Origin: Candidatus Paralachnospira caecorum
GTDB lineage: Bacteria; Bacillota; Clostridia; Lachnospirales; Lachnospiraceae
Assembly: GCA_904379015.1 (NCBI GenBank)
Contig: CAJFHG010000007.1
Coordinates: 49,103-113,102, forward strand
Direction of reading: 5' to 3'
Length of the DNA stretch: 64,000 nucleotides
Positions 8,526 through 20,128 of the stretch are shown one piece after another. The first letter of the stretch is position 1; each line of letters begins with the position of its first letter. The notes beneath the pieces were generated by a model. The model ran no database searches. It saw only the letters and a list, made by a program, of their open reading frames with translations, and had not been told where the DNA came from. A program made the translations under genes and the position numbers.

Positions 8526-11500
8526 ATGGCAAATTGCAGAATACGGCCGGTGAAAGCCGGTAAAGGCATGAGAATGAGCTATGCGAGACAAAAAGAAGTG
8601 CTCGGAATGCCTAATCTGATCGAAATCCAGAAGGATTCCTACCAGTGGTTCCTTGATGAGGGACTGCGGGAGGTCTTTGAGGATATTTCTCCCATCGCAG
8701 ACTTCGGCGGACACTTGAGTTTGGAGTTTGTCGATTTTACCTTATGTAAAGACGACGTTAAATATACCATCGAAGAGTGTAAGGAAAGAGACGCCACATA
8801 CGCGGCTCCGCTGAAGGTACGTGTCAGATTAATCAACAAGGAAACTGATGAAATCAGTGAACATGAGATCTTTATGGGTGACCTGCCTCTCATGACGGAT
8901 ACAGGTTCCTTCGTGATCAACGGCGCGGAGCGGGTCATCGTCAGTCAGCTGGTACGTTCCCCTGGTATTTATTACGGTATTGCTCACGACAAAGTAGGAA
9001 AACGGCTGTTTTCCTGTACAGTGATTCCCAACAGAGGCGCATGGCTGGAATATGAGACGGATTCCAACGATGTGTTCTTTGTGCGTGTGGACAGGACAAG
9101 AAAGGTGCCGGTTACGGTGCTGATCCGCGCCCTGGGCATCGGGACCAACGCGGAGATCCGTGAGCTGTTCGGCGACGAGCCGAAGATCGAGGCAAGTATC
9201 CTGAAGGATACGTCCGACAATTATGAGGATGGCCTTCTGGAGCTGTACAAGAAGATCCGTCCCGGCGAGCCCCTCAGCGTGGACAGTGCCGAGAGCCTTC
9301 TGAACAGCATGTTCTTCGATCCCAGAAGATACGATCTGGCGAAGGTGGGACGTTATAAATTTAATAAGAAGCTTCACTTCAAAAACAGGATCGCCGGACA
9401 TATCCTGGCAGAGGATGTGGTGAATCAGGAGACCGGAGAGATCATCGCGGAGGCGGGGACAAAGGTATCCAAGGCTCTGGCGGCGGAGATCCAGGACGCG
9501 GCGGTTCCCTATGTTTATATCGAGACAGAATCCAGGAAGGAAAAGGTCCTTTCCAATATGATGGTAGACCTTTCCAAATATGTTTCCTTTGATCCGAAGG
9601 AAGCAGGGGTTACAGAATCAGTATTCTACCCGGTGCTCAAATCTATCCTGGAAGAATATGGAGAGGCCCCGGAGGAGGAACTGAAGGAGGCCATCCACAA
9701 GCATGTGCATGACCTGATTCCCAAGCATATCACAAAAGAAGACATCATCGCTTCCATCAATTATAATATGCATCTGGAAGACGGCATCGGCAATGATGAC
9801 GACATCGACCATCTGGGCAACAGAAGGATCCGCGCCGTGGGCGAGCTGCTTCAGAACCAGTACCGCATCGGTCTTTCCAGAATGGAGCGTGTGGTAAGAG
9901 AGCGAATGACAACCCAGGATATTGAGGGCATCACCCCTCAGTCCCTGATCAATATCAAGCCTGTGACGGCGGCGGTGAAGGAGTTCTTCGGAAGCTCCCA
10001 GCTGTCCCAGTTCATGGATCAGAACAATCCGCTGGCGGAGCTGACCCATAAACGCCGTCTTTCCGCTCTGGGCCCCGGCGGTCTGTCCAGAGACCGCGCC
10101 GGTTTCGAGGTGCGTGACGTACATTATTCCCATTATGGAAGAATGTGCCCCATTGAGACCCCCGAAGGTCCCAATATCGGTCTGATCAACTCCCTGGCAA
10201 CCTACGCGAGGGTGAACCAGTACGGCTTTGTGGAGGCGCCCTACCGGGTAGTGGACAAATCTGTGGATCCGAAAAATCCGGTGGTTACAGATGAGGTGAT
10301 CTATCTGACGGCGGATGAGGAGGACAATTACATTGTCGCCCAGGCGAATGAAGCCCTCGACGAAGAAGGTCATTTCGTCAGAAACAATGTTTCCGGACGT
10401 TTCCGTGAGGAGACTTCCGAGTTTGAGAAGAGAAAAGTCGACCTGATGGACGTTTCTCCCCGGATGGTATTCTCCGTGGCGACAGCCATGATCCCGTTCC
10501 TGGAGAACGACGACGCGAACCGCGCCCTGATGGGATCCAACATGCAGAGGCAGGCAGTGCCGCTCCTGACCACAGAGGCTCCCGTGGTGGGAACCGGCAT
10601 GGAGGGCAAGGCGGCAGTGGACTCCGGCGTCTGCGTGGTCGCGAGAAACGCGGGTGTGGTGGAGCGCTCCGCGTCCAATGAGATCATCATCCGCAATGAG
10701 AATGGCGGCCGGGATGTGTACCATCTGACCAAGTTCGTCAGAAGCAACCAGAGCAACTGCTACAACCAGAAGCCCATCGTGTACAAGGGCGATCATGTGG
10801 AAGCGGGCGAGGTCATCGCCGACGGTCCTTCCACCGACAACGGCGAGATCGCGCTGGGCAAGAACCCCCTGATCGGGTTTATGACCTGGGAAGGCTACAA
10901 CTACGAGGACGCGGTCCTGCTGAGCGAGCGCCTTGTCCAGGATGATGTATATACCTCTGTCCATATTGAGGAATATGAGGCGGAAGCGAGAGACACCAAG
11001 CTGGGGCCGGAGGAGATCACGAGAGATGTGCCCGGCGTAGGCGAGGATGCCCTCAAGGATCTGGATGAGCGGGGAATCATCCGCATCGGCGCGGAGGTCC
11101 GCGCGGGGGATATCCTGGTGGGCAAGGTGACGCCCAAGGGCGAGACCGAGCTGACCGCGGAGGAGAGACTGCTGCGCGCCATCTTCGGCGAGAAGGCGAG
11201 AGAAGTCCGCGATACTTCCCTGAAGGTGCCCCACGGCGCTTACGGCATTGTGGTGGACGCGAAGGTCTTCACCAGGGAAAATGGCGATGAGCTGTCTCCG
11301 GGCGTGAACCAGACAGTCCGCATTTACATTGCCCAGAAGAGAAAGATCTCCGTGGGCGACAAGATGGCAGGCCGCCACGGAAACAAGGGTGTTGTTTCCC
11401 GTGTGCTTCCCGTGGAGGATATGCCGTTCCTGCCCAACGGACGTCCTCTGGACATCGTGCTGAACCCTCTGGGCGTGCCTTCCCGTATGAACATCGGGCA

Positions 11501-12389
11501 GGTGCTGGAGATCCATCTGTCTCTGGCTGCGAAAGCCCTGGGCTTCAACGTATCCACTCCTGTATTTGACGGGGCGGATGAAGACGATATTATGGATACC
11601 CTGGATCTGGCCAACGACTATGTGAACATGGAGTGGGACGAATTCAAGGATAAATATAAAGATTCTCTGAAACCGGGCGTTATGGAATTCCTGGAGGAGA
11701 ACAAGGATCACAGAGAGCTGTGGAAGGGCGTTCCCATCCGGCGGGACGGCAAAGTGCGGCTCCGCGACGGCCGGACCGGCGAATATTTCGACAGTCCTGT
11801 CACAGTGGGACACATGCACTACCTGAAGCTGCATCATCTGGTAGACGACAAGATCCATGCCCGTTCCACAGGCCCTTACTCCCTGGTAACCCAGCAGCCC
11901 CTGGGCGGCAAGGCTCAGTTCGGCGGCCAGCGTTTCGGAGAGATGGAGGTATGGGCCCTGGAGGCCTACGGCGCCGCTTACACTCTGCAGGAGATCCTGA
12001 CGGTAAAATCCGACGATGTGGTGGGCCGTGTAAAGACCTACGAGGCCATTATCAAGGGCGAAAATATTCCGGAGCCCGGCATCCCCGAATCCTTCAAGGT
12101 GCTTCTGAAGGAGCTTCAGTCCCTGGGACTGGATGTGCGCCTGCTGCGTGACGACAACACGGAGGTGGAGATCACCGAGAGCACGGACTACGGCAATACG
12201 GACATCAACGCCCTGCTCAACAGCGACAGGGTATTCAACGGATATGAAGAATCCTACGGTTCAATGGGATATCAGAAGCAGGAATTCAATAACGGAGAGC
12301 TGGTAAATGTGGAATCGGAGGATGAAGGCGGAGCAGAGGATGACTACGCCGCAGATTATGAAGAAGATTCTGAAGACCTGGATGAATGA
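8526..12389 (+). CDS. rpoB: RNA polymerase beta subunit
   Basis: Core subunit of RNA polymerase, 1287 residues. Family landmarks are present in order: the rifampicin-pocket segment [29 protein letters not shown] written in the usual sensitive form, [20 protein letters not shown], the [29 protein letters not shown] region, the [15 protein letters not shown] active-site loop and the C-terminal [25 protein letters not shown] clamp-contacting region. ATG 8526 follows an AGGGGTGA site; the ATG at 8481 lacks one. The acidic C-terminal tail (about 25 residues, Asp/Glu-rich) is typical of Clostridia. It is followed by rpoC after 20 bases. Unusually, rplJ-rplL are not upstream. Confidence 0.98.
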   Translation: MANCRIRPVKAGKGMRMSYARQKEVLGMPNLIEIQKDSYQWFLDEGLREVFEDISPIADFGGHLSLEFVDFTLCKDDVKYTIEECKERDATYAAPLKVRVRLINKETDEISEHEIFMGDLPLMTDTGSFVINGAERVIVSQLVRSPGIYYGIAHDKVGKRLFSCTVIPNRGAWLEYETDSNDVFFVRVDRTRKVPVTVLIRALGIGTNAEIRELFGDEPKIEASILKDTSDNYEDGLLELYKKIRPGEPLSVDSAESLLNSMFFDPRRYDLAKVGRYKFNKKLHFKNRIAGHILAEDVVNQETGEIIAEAGTKVSKALAAEIQDAAVPYVYIETESRKEKVLSNMMVDLSKYVSFDPKEAGVTESVFYPVLKSILEEYGEAPEEELKEAIHKHVHDLIPKHITKEDIIASINYNMHLEDGIGNDDDIDHLGNRRIRAVGELLQNQYRIGLSRMERVVRERMTTQDIEGITPQSLINIKPVTAAVKEFFGSSQLSQFMDQNNPLAELTHKRRLSALGPGGLSRDRAGFEVRDVHYSHYGRMCPIETPEGPNIGLINSLATYARVNQYGFVEAPYRVVDKSVDPKNPVVTDEVIYLTADEEDNYIVAQANEALDEEGHFVRNNVSGRFREETSEFEKRKVDLMDVSPRMVFSVATAMIPFLENDDANRALMGSNMQRQAVPLLTTEAPVVGTGMEGKAAVDSGVCVVARNAGVVERSASNEIIIRNENGGRDVYHLTKFVRSNQSNCYNQKPIVYKGDHVEAGEVIADGPSTDNGEIALGKNPLIGFMTWEGYNYEDAVLLSERLVQDDVYTSVHIEEYEAEARDTKLGPEEITRDVPGVGEDALKDLDERGIIRIGAEVRAGDILVGKVTPKGETELTAEERLLRAIFGEKAREVRDTSLKVPHGAYGIVVDAKVFTRENGDELSPGVNQTVRIYIAQKRKISVGDKMAGRHGNKGVVSRVLPVEDMPFLPNGRPLDIVLNPLGVPSRMNIGQVLEIHLSLAAKALGFNVSTPVFDGADEDDIMDTLDLANDYVNMEWDEFKDKYKDSLKPGVMEFLEENKDHRELWKGVPIRRDGKVRLRDGRTGEYFDSPVTVGHMHYLKLHHLVDDKIHARSTGPYSLVTQQPLGGKAQFGGQRFGEMEVWALEAYGAAYTLQEILTVKSDDVVGRVKTYEAIIKGENIPEPGIPESFKVLLKELQSLGLDVRLLRDDNTEVEITESTDYGNTDINALLNSDRVFNGYEESYGSMGYQKQEFNNGELVNVESEDEGGAEDDYAADYEEDSEDLDE

Positions 12390-12409
12390 TATAGAAGGGA
12401 GAACCACTC

Positions 12410-15400
12410 ATGCCTGAAACAACGAATGAAACTTATCAGCCGTTGGTTTTTGACGCAATCAAAATCGGCCTGGCGTCTCCGGAGAAGATCCTGGAATGGT
12501 CAAGGGGCGAAGTGAAAAAGCCGGAGACCATCAACTACAGGACCCTGAAACCGGAAAAGGACGGTCTGTTCTGCGAGCGTATTTTCGGGCCCAGCAAGGA
12601 CTGGGAGTGCCACTGCGGTAAATATAAGAAAATCAGATACAAGGGCGTCATCTGCGACCGGTGCGGCGTAGAGGTGACTAAGTCCAGCGTAAGAAGAGAG
12701 CGCATGGGGCATATCGCCCTGGCGGCTCCCGTATCCCATATCTGGTATTTCAAGGGAATTCCCAGCCGGATGGGACTCATTCTGGATCTGTCCCCGAGGA
12801 CCCTGGAGAAGGTGCTGTATTTCGCCTCCTACATCGTGCTCGACAAGGGAACCACAGACCTGCAGTACAAACAGGTGCTTTCTGAAAAAGAATACAGAGA
12901 GGCATATGATAAATGGGGGAACACGTTCCGCGCCGGCATGGGCGCCGAGGCGATCCAGGAGCTTTTGAAGGCGATCGATCTGGAGAAGGATTCCGCGGAG
13001 CTGAGAAAGGCGCTGAAGGAGTCCAGCGGCCAGAAGCGCGCCCGGATCATCAAGCGGCTGGAGGTTGTGGAAGCCTTCCGGTCTTCCGGAAACAAGCCGG
13101 AATGGATGATCATGGATGTGATCCCGGTCATTCCGCCGGATCTGCGCCCTATGGTCCAGCTGGACGGCGGCCGTTTCGCCACCTCTGACCTGAACGATCT
13201 GTACAGACGGATCATCAACCGGAACAACCGTCTCGCGAGACTTCTGGAGCTGGGCGCGCCGGACATCATTGTCCGCAATGAGAAGCGTATGCTGCAGGAA
13301 GCAGTGGACGCGCTGATCGACAACGGAAGACGCGGCCGTCCTGTGACCGGCCCCGGCAACCGTCCGCTCAAATCCCTGTCAGACATGCTGAAGGGAAAAC
13401 AGGGACGGTTCCGTCAGAATCTTCTGGGAAAACGTGTGGATTATTCCGGACGTTCTGTTATCGTGGTAGGTCCGGAACTCAAGATCTACCAGTGCGGTCT
13501 GCCCAAGGAAATGGCCATCGAGCTGTTCAAGCCCTTCGTGATGAAGGAGCTGGTGGCAAACGGTACGACCCACAACATCAAGAGCGCGAAGAAAATGGTG
13601 GAGAGGCTGCAGCCCGAGGTATGGGACGTTCTGGAGGACGTGATCAAAGAGCATCCTGTCATGCTGAACCGTGCCCCTACCCTGCACAGACTGGGAATCC
13701 AGGCATTTGAGCCGATTCTGGTAGAGGGCAAGGCCATCAAGCTGCATCCCCTGGTTTGTACCGCATTCAACGCGGACTTCGACGGCGACCAGATGGCAGT
13801 CCATCTGCCTCTTTCCGTGGAAGCTCAGGCAGAATGCCGGTTCATGCTGCTTTCACCGAACAACCTGCTGAAGCCCTCCGACGGCGGTCCCGTGGCAGTG
13901 CCTTCTCAGGATATGGTGCTTGGTATTTATTATCTGACCCAGGAGCGTCCCGGCGCCGAAGGCGAAGGTATGATCTTCAAGAGCGTCAACGAGGCAATCC
14001 TCGCCTATGAGAATAAGGCCGTGACCCTTCATTCCCGGGTAAAGGTCCGTATGACCAGGACGATGGAAGACGGGACAGTGAAATCCGGAATCGTGGAATC
14101 CACGGTGGGCCGTTTCCTGTTCAACGAGATCATTCCCCAGGACCTGGGCTTTGTGGACAGGAGCATTCCCGGCAATGAATTCCTCCTGGAGATCGATTTC
14201 CATGTGGGCAAAAAGGGCCTGAAGCAGATCCTGGAAAAGGTCATCGATGTCCATGGATCCATTAAGACAGCGGAGACCCTGGATGCCATCAAGGCCATGG
14301 GATACAAGTATTCCACCAGGGCGGCCATGACCGTTTCCATTTCGGATATGACCGTGCCGGCCACGAAGAAGCAGCTGATCGCCGACGCGCAGGCGACAGT
14401 AGACCAGATCGCGAAGAATTACCGCCGCGGTCTGATCACCGAGGAAGAGCGCTATAAGGAAGTGATTGAGACCTGGAAGAAGACAGACGATATCCTGACC
14501 CACGATCTGCTGTCCGGTCTTGACAAATACAACAACATTTACATGATGGCGGACTCCGGAGCCCGTGGTTCCGACAAGCAGATCAAGCAGCTTGCCGGCA
14601 TGCGCGGACTGATGGCTGATACCACCGGCCGTACCATCGAGCTGCCTATCAAGTCCAATTTCCGTGAGGGTCTGGACGTACTGGAGTACTTCATTTCCGC
14701 CCATGGCGCCAGAAAGGGTCTGTCCGATACGGCTCTGCGTACAGCGGACTCCGGTTATCTGACAAGACGTCTGGTAGACGTGTCCCAGGATCTGATCGTC
14801 CGCGAGACGGACTGCTGCGAGGGAAAAGAGATTCCGTTCATGGAAATCCGCGCCTTCACAGACGGCCGCGAGGTGATCGAGACTCTGGAGGAGCGCCTCA
14901 CGGGCCGTTATATCGCGGAGACCATCACCGATCCCGATACGGGAGACGTGATCATCAAGGCAAACCAGATGTGCACGGCGAAACGCGCCGCCGCGGTGGT
15001 GAAGGCCCTGGAGAAGCAGGGACGGGATTCTGTGAAGATCCGTACGATCCTTACCTGCAAATCCCATCTGGGAATCTGCGCCAAATGCTACGGAGCAAAT
15101 ATGGCTACGGGACAGCCGGTGCAGGTGGGCGAGGCTGTCGGCATCATCGCTGCTCAGTCCATCGGTGAGCCCGGTACGCAGCTGACCATGAGAACCTTCC
15201 ATACGGGCGGTGTGGCCGGAAACGACATCACACAGGGTCTTCCCCGTGTAGAGGAGCTTTTTGAGGCGAGAAAGCCCAAGGGACTTGCGATCATCGCGGA
15301 GTTCGGCGGCGTTGTTGCCATTAAAGATACAAAGAAGAAACGCGAGGTCGTCATTACGGACCACGAGACTGGCAATTCCAAGACTTATCTGATCCCTTAC

Positions 15401-16174
15401 GGATCCAGAATCAAGGTGCAGGAAGGCCAGGTGCTGGAAGCCGGTGATGAGCTGACCGAAGGAAGCATCAATCCCCATGATATCCTGAAGATCAAGGGCG
15501 TGCGCGCTGTACAGGACTATATGATCCAGGAAGTACAGCGGGTATACCGTCTCCAGGGCGTGGAGATCAACGACAAGCACGTCGAGGTGATCGTGCGTCA
15601 GATGCTGAAGAAGATCCGCATTGAAAACAGCGGAGACAGTGAGGTCCTGCCCGGCACTTCCATGGAGGTCCTGGACTTCGATGAGATGAATGAAAAGCTG
15701 ATTGCCGAGGGCAAAAAACCGGCTGAGGGCAAGCAGATCCTGCTGGGTATCACCAAGGCGTCACTGGCGACCAATTCCTTCCTGTCGGCAGCTTCCTTCC
15801 AGGAAACGACCAAGGTCCTGACGGAAGCGGCCATCAACGGAAAGGTTGACCCTCTGATCGGTCTGAAGGAAAATGTTCTGATCGGAAAACTGATTCCTGC
15901 CGGAACAGGTATGAAGCGTTACCGCTCTGTGAAGCTGAACACAGATGTGAGAGCGGATGACGAGATCGTTCTGTCTGAGGATTTCGGCTTCGATGAGGAG
16001 GACAATGAGATCGCGGATCACAGCGCGGCGGATCACGAAGCGGCGGATCACGAAGCGGCGGAAGCGGAGGATCATCTGGGCGAGGAGCTGAGCCTCGCGG
16101 ATGAGCCGGAAGATGCGGAAGCGGATGAGGATCTGCAGGCAGAAGAGGTCATCGATACCGGAGACGACGAGTAA
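12410..16174 (+). CDS. rpoC: RNA polymerase beta' subunit
   Basis: Catalytic core subunit, 1254 residues. The N-terminal zinc-binding segment shows CHCGKYK and [20 protein letters not shown] is the Mg-binding active-site loop; the bridge-helix and trigger-loop regions follow ([46 protein letters not shown]). The second zinc site is CTAKR plus [13 protein letters not shown]. The C-terminus ends in a low-complexity acidic tail containing three tandem ADH(S/E)A pentapeptides. It is cotranscribed with rpoB and ends in a terminator, and rpsL/rpsG/fusA, which often follow rpoC, are not here. Confidence 0.98.
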   Translation: MPETTNETYQPLVFDAIKIGLASPEKILEWSRGEVKKPETINYRTLKPEKDGLFCERIFGPSKDWECHCGKYKKIRYKGVICDRCGVEVTKSSVRRERMGHIALAAPVSHIWYFKGIPSRMGLILDLSPRTLEKVLYFASYIVLDKGTTDLQYKQVLSEKEYREAYDKWGNTFRAGMGAEAIQELLKAIDLEKDSAELRKALKESSGQKRARIIKRLEVVEAFRSSGNKPEWMIMDVIPVIPPDLRPMVQLDGGRFATSDLNDLYRRIINRNNRLARLLELGAPDIIVRNEKRMLQEAVDALIDNGRRGRPVTGPGNRPLKSLSDMLKGKQGRFRQNLLGKRVDYSGRSVIVVGPELKIYQCGLPKEMAIELFKPFVMKELVANGTTHNIKSAKKMVERLQPEVWDVLEDVIKEHPVMLNRAPTLHRLGIQAFEPILVEGKAIKLHPLVCTAFNADFDGDQMAVHLPLSVEAQAECRFMLLSPNNLLKPSDGGPVAVPSQDMVLGIYYLTQERPGAEGEGMIFKSVNEAILAYENKAVTLHSRVKVRMTRTMEDGTVKSGIVESTVGRFLFNEIIPQDLGFVDRSIPGNEFLLEIDFHVGKKGLKQILEKVIDVHGSIKTAETLDAIKAMGYKYSTRAAMTVSISDMTVPATKKQLIADAQATVDQIAKNYRRGLITEEERYKEVIETWKKTDDILTHDLLSGLDKYNNIYMMADSGARGSDKQIKQLAGMRGLMADTTGRTIELPIKSNFREGLDVLEYFISAHGARKGLSDTALRTADSGYLTRRLVDVSQDLIVRETDCCEGKEIPFMEIRAFTDGREVIETLEERLTGRYIAETITDPDTGDVIIKANQMCTAKRAAAVVKALEKQGRDSVKIRTILTCKSHLGICAKCYGANMATGQPVQVGEAVGIIAAQSIGEPGTQLTMRTFHTGGVAGNDITQGLPRVEELFEARKPKGLAIIAEFGGVVAIKDTKKKREVVITDHETGNSKTYLIPYGSRIKVQEGQVLEAGDELTEGSINPHDILKIKGVRAVQDYMIQEVQRVYRLQGVEINDKHVEVIVRQMLKKIRIENSGDSEVLPGTSMEVLDFDEMNEKLIAEGKKPAEGKQILLGITKASLATNSFLSAASFQETTKVLTEAAINGKVDPLIGLKENVLIGKLIPAGTGMKRYRSVKLNTDVRADDEIVLSEDFGFDEEDNEIADHSAADHEAADHEAAEAEDHLGEELSLADEPEDAEADEDLQAEEVIDTGDDE
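16013..16057 (+). repeat. Three tandem 15-bp repeats in the rpoC tail
   Basis: Three copies of gcggatcac(gaa/agc)gcg, the last two identical, encode [15 protein letters not shown]. Only the acidic C-terminal tail is affected, so copy number could vary without loss of function. Confidence 0.9.
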
Positions 16175-16185
16175 GGAAAAGATAC

Positions 16186-16248
16186 AAGGGTGTCTTGAAA
16201 GCAGGAGGACAGTTTGGGTCCGGGAGAAACTTTCAGGACACCCTTTTG
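16186..16248 (+). terminator. Terminator after rpoC
   Basis: AAGGGTGTCTTGAAAG (16186-16201) pairs with CTTTCAGGACACCCTT (16230-16245), with a short T run after it. The long loop and weak T run suggest partial termination. Confidence 0.65.
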
Positions 16249-16287
16249 CGCGATAAACCCGGAGGGCGCCTGCGAGGTGACAAAAAT

Positions 16288-17475
16288 ATGAAGATTGAGT
16301 GGAAAAACTGTTTTCGTGTCGGAGTCAGCGCTTTTTTGCTGTATCTCTGCATTCATTACTGGGGAGCCGTATCCGGCTTTCTGGGGGCTTTCCTGAGCGC
16401 TTTGCTTCCTCTCATCACAGGATTTGCCATAGCCTATATCGTCAATATTCTCATGAGCTTTTATGAACGGCATTATTTCCGCAGGCACAGCGGCAGCCGG
16501 ATCGTCAGGAAAACCAGGAGGACCGTGTGTCTGATCGCGGCGGTCCTGACTCTGTGTGGTTTTGGTGCTCTGATCATTATGTGCGTGATCCCGGAGCTGA
16601 TTTCCTGTGTGCAGTTTTTGATCGCAGCGGTGGCGCCGGCCCTGGAAAAGCTGCTGGAAAGCGAATTCGTATCAGACCATCTGCCGTCGGAGATCTACAA
16701 GGCACTGGCGGATGTTAACTGGGAGCAGCTGGTTTCCAGAGTGGTCCAGTTTGTGGTATCCGGAATCGGCAATACGGCGCGGGCCCTGGTCACTGCCATA
16801 TCCTCAGTGGTCTCAGTGGTCGCGACTACATTCATCAGCATTATTTTCTCAATCTATCTTCTTTACAGTAAGGAGAAGCTTCAGAAGCAGTGCCGCAGAC
16901 TGCTGGACACATATATTCCGAAGGGACAGAGACAGGTCAGTTATGTGGCTTCCGTCCTGGACGACTGCTTTCACCGGTATATAGTGGGACAGTGCACGGA
17001 GGCGGTCATTCTGGGAGTTCTCTGTACCGTCGGCATGCTGATTTTCCGGTTTCCCTATGCGCCCATGATCGGCGCGCTGATCGGATTTACGGCGCTGATC
17101 CCGGTGGCGGGAGCTTATATCGGAGCGGCAGTCGGGGCCATTATGATCCTGACGGTGTCCCCGCTGAAGGCATTGCTGTTCCTGGTGTTTATCGTGGTGC
17201 TCCAACAGCTGGAGGGAAATCTGATCTACCCGAAGGTAGTGGGCAAATCCATTGGCCTGCCGGCGATCTGGGTCCTGGCCGCAATCACGGTGGGCGGCAG
17301 TCTCATGGGGATCGCGGGAATGCTGATCAGCGTGCCGATCACAGCGGCTCTGTACCGGCTCCTGAAGGAGGACATGCGCAGGCAGGGACTGAAGAAATTG
17401 ATCGCCCGCAGAAAAAAAGCCGGAATGGCGAAACAGGAAAAGGAAGCGGAAGAAAAAAGTACGGAAGAAATATAA
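16288..17475 (+). CDS. AI-2E family (PerM-like) membrane permease
   Basis: A 395-residue polytopic membrane protein of the AI-2E/PerM transporter family. The N-terminal half has three or four helices with a soluble insert, and the C-terminal half carries the family core: GQCTEAVILGVLCTVGMLIFRFPYAPMIG, ALIPVAGAYIGAAVGAI and QQLEGNLIYPKVVGKSIGLPAIWVLAAI. Members export autoinducer-2 or, in some lineages, act as Na+(Li+)/H+ antiporters; the sequence does not decide which. ATG 16288 follows a GAGGTGA site. The basic tail (KKAGMAKQEKEAEEK) is cytoplasmic. It lies just after the rpoC terminator. Confidence 0.85.
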   Translation: MKIEWKNCFRVGVSAFLLYLCIHYWGAVSGFLGAFLSALLPLITGFAIAYIVNILMSFYERHYFRRHSGSRIVRKTRRTVCLIAAVLTLCGFGALIIMCVIPELISCVQFLIAAVAPALEKLLESEFVSDHLPSEIYKALADVNWEQLVSRVVQFVVSGIGNTARALVTAISSVVSVVATTFISIIFSIYLLYSKEKLQKQCRRLLDTYIPKGQRQVSYVASVLDDCFHRYIVGQCTEAVILGVLCTVGMLIFRFPYAPMIGALIGFTALIPVAGAYIGAAVGAIMILTVSPLKALLFLVFIVVLQQLEGNLIYPKVVGKSIGLPAIWVLAAITVGGSLMGIAGMLISVPITAALYRLLKEDMRRQGLKKLIARRKKAGMAKQEKEAEEKSTEEI

Positions 17476-17492
17476 AATCTGTCAAATAAGGA

Positions 17493-17522
17493 TTGACATT
17501 TCCCTCTGAAAGTGGTTATATA
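17493..17522 (+). promoter_or_regulatory. Promoter of the metal-exporting ATPase
   Basis: TTGACA (17493-17498) with an AT-rich -10, best read as TATATA at 17517 (spacer 18). The palindromic operator directly overlaps the predicted transcription start. Confidence 0.7.
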
Positions 17523-17525
17523 AAT

Positions 17526-17545
17526 ATATGAACAATTATTCATAT
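17526..17545 (+). promoter_or_regulatory. ArsR/SmtB-like operator
   Basis: ATATGAA-CAATTA-TTCATAT is a 7-6-7 inverted repeat that matches the style of operators bound by ArsR/SmtB metal sensors (ATATGAAC...GTTCATAT). Its position over the start site fits repression released by Zn, Cd or Pb. The regulator gene is not in the window. Confidence 0.6.
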
Positions 17546-17578
17546 GTTCTTATGACGAAACTTTTGGAGGGAATTTGT

Positions 17579-20008
17579 ATGAAGCGGCCTACAGAAACGA
17601 TAGAAAGAGCGGAATCCCGGCCGGAGGCATGCGGCTGCGGCCATGACCATGAAAGTCATGAGGAGCACGAGCATCATCACCATCACCATGAGGCAGGATG
17701 CGGCTGCGGTCATGATCATGAGGAGCATGAGGAGCATCACCATCACCATGAGGCAGGATGCGGCTGCGGCCATGATCATGGAGATCATGAAGTGCATGAG
17801 CATTACCATGGCGGAAATGCCGGCTCCGGAAAAAGCGTGTTTATTCTGGAAAATCTGGGCTGCGCTCACTGCGCGGCAAAGATGGAGGAAAAGATTTCCA
17901 GTCTGCCCGGCGTGGAAGAGGCAGTTCTGACTTACGCGACGAAACAGCTCCGTCTGACCGCGGCTCATCCGGAGTCTTATCTGGAGCAGATCAGAGAGAT
18001 CTGCAGATCCATTGAACCGGATGTGGAGGTGCATGAAAAGGAAAGCGGCAGCCGTTCCGAATCCGGAAAAAGAGAACAGGCCGGCCGAGGGGATGACGCG
18101 GAGTCCGCTGCCCCTGAAAAAAGACAGCAGGCGGGCGCGCGGGGCCGGAAAAAGCTGTCCGGTGAAGGAAAAGCGCTGCTGGCGATCCTGGCGGGAGCGG
18201 TGCTGTTCGCGGCAGGCGAGATCCTGGAACATACAGGCGCCGGTGTATGGATCACCATTCCGATCTATGTAGCGGCTTATGTGATCCTGGGCATCCGGAT
18301 TGTCTGGACCGCGCTCCGGAATCTCACAAGGGGTCATGTATTCGATGAAAACTTTCTTATGAGCGTTGCCACTCTGGGGGCTTTTGCCATTCAGGAATAT
18401 CCGGAGGCAGTGGGAGTCATGCTGTTTTACAGGATCGGAGAATTCTTTGAAGACAGGGCGGTGGCAAAGAGCAGGAGCCAGATCATGGACGCGGTGGATA
18501 TGCGGCCGGAGGTGGTCAATCTGGTGTCAGGACATGAGATCCGGGTGATCCGCGCGGAGGAGGCCGGGAAGGGAGATGTTCTGCTTGTCCGGCCCGGCGA
18601 CCGGATCCCCCTGGACGGCGTGATCCTGGAGGGAGAAAGCAGGATCGATACCTCTCCTATTACCGGGGAGCCGGTTCCGGTCCATGTAAAGCCGGGAGAT
18701 CCGGTGACCTCCGGCTGCGTCAATACGGCGGGGCAGCTGAAGATCCGGGCGGAAAAGGCGCTGGAGGAATCCATGGTCACAAGAATCCTGGATTCTGTGG
18801 AGAACGCGGCCGCAAGCAAGCCGAAGATCGACCGGTTCATCACCCGGTTCGCCAGAATTTATACGCCGGTGGTGGTATTCCTGGCTCTGGCCACAGCCGT
18901 GATTCCTTCTCTGGTCACCGGAGACTGGGATTACTGGGTCTACACGGCCCTCTCCTTTCTGGTCATGAGCTGTCCCTGCGCGTTAGTGCTCAGCGTGCCG
19001 CTCTCTTTCTTTTCCGGGATCGGAGCCGGCTCCAAGAAAGGAATCCTTTTTAAAGGAGGAAGCTCCATCGAAGCCATGAGCGCGGTTAAGGCGGTGGTCA
19101 TGGATAAAACGGGAACCATCACCGAGGGAAATTTCGAGGTGCAGCAGATCATACCGGCAAAGGAGAGTCGGATGACAGCGGACGAACTGCTTTATCTGTG
19201 CGCCGTGTGCGAGCAGAATTCTACCCACCCGATTGCCGCGAGCATCGTTGCCGCTGCCAGAAAACAGGGCGGCAGCCTGGAGGAACCGGAAAGTCTGGAA
19301 GAGATTGCCGGTCACGGCATCCGGGCAGTGTTCCGGGAACAGCAGATTCTGTGCGGCAACAGAAAGCTGATGGAGCGGTTCGGGGTCTTCCTGGAAGAAC
19401 CTGAAAAAGAAACGGCAGGATCCGAGGTGTATGTGGCTGTCGACGGCCTTTACGCGGGAAGCGTTACAGTTGCGGATACCATCAAAAAGGACGCCGGGCG
19501 CGCGCTCAGCAGTCTGAAAAAGATGAATGTGGCCACCGCCATGCTGACCGGCGACCGGGAAGAAAGCGCCCGGGCCGTGGCCCGCGAGATCGGGCTGGAC
19601 GAAGTGCGGGCGAAGCTTCTTCCGGAGGAGAAGCTTACGGAGCTTCAGAAGCTCCGGGAGAAATACGGTGCGGTGATGTTTGTGGGAGACGGCATCAATG
19701 ACGCGCCGGTGCTGGCCGGAGCCGATGTGGGCGCAGCCATGGGAAGCGGAGCCGATGCGGCCATTGAGGCGGCCGATGTGGTATTTATGACTTCGGCAGT
19801 GGAAGCCATTCCCCAGTCTCTCAGGATCGCGAGGAGCACAAAACGGATTTCCTGGCAGAATGTGATCTTTGCCCTGGCAGTTAAAGTGGCGGTCATGACA
19901 CTCGGCCTGTGCGGCTTCGCTTCCATGTGGGCAGCGGTGTTCGCCGATACGGGCGTGGCGATGATCTGCGTGCTGAATTCTGTCAGGATCCTTTATAAGA
20001 AGCAGTAA
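17579..20008 (+). CDS. Heavy-metal P1B-type ATPase (Zn/Cd/Pb class) with a His-rich N-terminus
   Basis: An 809-residue ATP-driven metal exporter of the CadA/ZntA type. The N-terminus has three imperfect Cys-His-rich repeats (CGCGHDH and runs of His), then a heavy-metal-associated domain with GCAHC near residue 98. The membrane part holds the metal-binding SCPCALV motif. Catalytic motifs follow: TGEPVPV in the actuator domain, the phosphorylated Asp in DKTGT, the THP motif and GDGINDAP. The CPC plus the His-rich tail favours Zn/Cd/Pb over Cu. ATG 17579 has a TTGGAGGG site; the frame upstream to 17528 runs through the operator and is rejected. A perfect terminator follows. Confidence 0.93.
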   Translation: MKRPTETIERAESRPEACGCGHDHESHEEHEHHHHHHEAGCGCGHDHEEHEEHHHHHEAGCGCGHDHGDHEVHEHYHGGNAGSGKSVFILENLGCAHCAAKMEEKISSLPGVEEAVLTYATKQLRLTAAHPESYLEQIREICRSIEPDVEVHEKESGSRSESGKREQAGRGDDAESAAPEKRQQAGARGRKKLSGEGKALLAILAGAVLFAAGEILEHTGAGVWITIPIYVAAYVILGIRIVWTALRNLTRGHVFDENFLMSVATLGAFAIQEYPEAVGVMLFYRIGEFFEDRAVAKSRSQIMDAVDMRPEVVNLVSGHEIRVIRAEEAGKGDVLLVRPGDRIPLDGVILEGESRIDTSPITGEPVPVHVKPGDPVTSGCVNTAGQLKIRAEKALEESMVTRILDSVENAAASKPKIDRFITRFARIYTPVVVFLALATAVIPSLVTGDWDYWVYTALSFLVMSCPCALVLSVPLSFFSGIGAGSKKGILFKGGSSIEAMSAVKAVVMDKTGTITEGNFEVQQIIPAKESRMTADELLYLCAVCEQNSTHPIAASIVAAARKQGGSLEEPESLEEIAGHGIRAVFREQQILCGNRKLMERFGVFLEEPEKETAGSEVYVAVDGLYAGSVTVADTIKKDAGRALSSLKKMNVATAMLTGDREESARAVAREIGLDEVRAKLLPEEKLTELQKLREKYGAVMFVGDGINDAPVLAGADVGAAMGSGADAAIEAADVVFMTSAVEAIPQSLRIARSTKRISWQNVIFALAVKVAVMTLGLCGFASMWAAVFADTGVAMICVLNSVRILYKKQ
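17624..17812 (+). repeat. Three tandem ~63-bp repeats encoding Cys-His metal-binding units
   Basis: Units begin at about 17624, 17690 and 17750. Each encodes EAxxCGCGHDH followed by Glu/His runs. They are diverged in places but clearly came from duplication, giving the ATPase three metal-buffering modules. Confidence 0.85.
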
Positions 20009-20036
20009 CCATTGTTTTTTCCGTTTTTGCTGTGAC

Positions 20037-20093
20037 AGCAGGCATGCTGCCAAAATCATGGGAAACATGATTGCGGCGGGCATGCCTGCTTTT
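20037..20093 (+). terminator. Intrinsic terminator after the metal ATPase
   Basis: AGCAGGCATGC pairs with GCATGCCTGCT; an inner AATCATG/CATGATT stem closes on a GGAAA loop, and T-rich sequence follows. It is one of the strongest hairpins in the window. Confidence 0.85.
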
Positions 20094-20099
20094 CTGTTG

Positions 20100-20128
20100 T
20101 TTCATAGGAAACTGCGTTCCCTATGAAA
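20100..20128 (+). repeat. Inverted repeat across the DUF554 start codon
   Basis: TTTCATAGGAA (20100) and TTCCCTATGAAA (20117) pair with one bulged base around an ACTGCG loop. The right arm contains the ATG at 20123 and the left arm the only possible Shine-Dalgarno bases, so the RNA hairpin would hide the start site. Confidence 0.55.

Noticed and set aside
9618..11858. A 746-codon open frame antisense to rpoB, and similar long antisense frames over rpoC, ileS and glgP
   Set aside because: They lie wholly inside well-identified genes, have no ribosome binding sites and encode His/Gln/Leu-rich sequence typical of antisense frames in GC-biased genes.
17640..17800. CRISPR-like array
   Set aside because: The repeats are in-frame coding repeats for Cys/His units, diverged and without spacers. 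No CRISPR array or cas gene was seen anywhere in the window.
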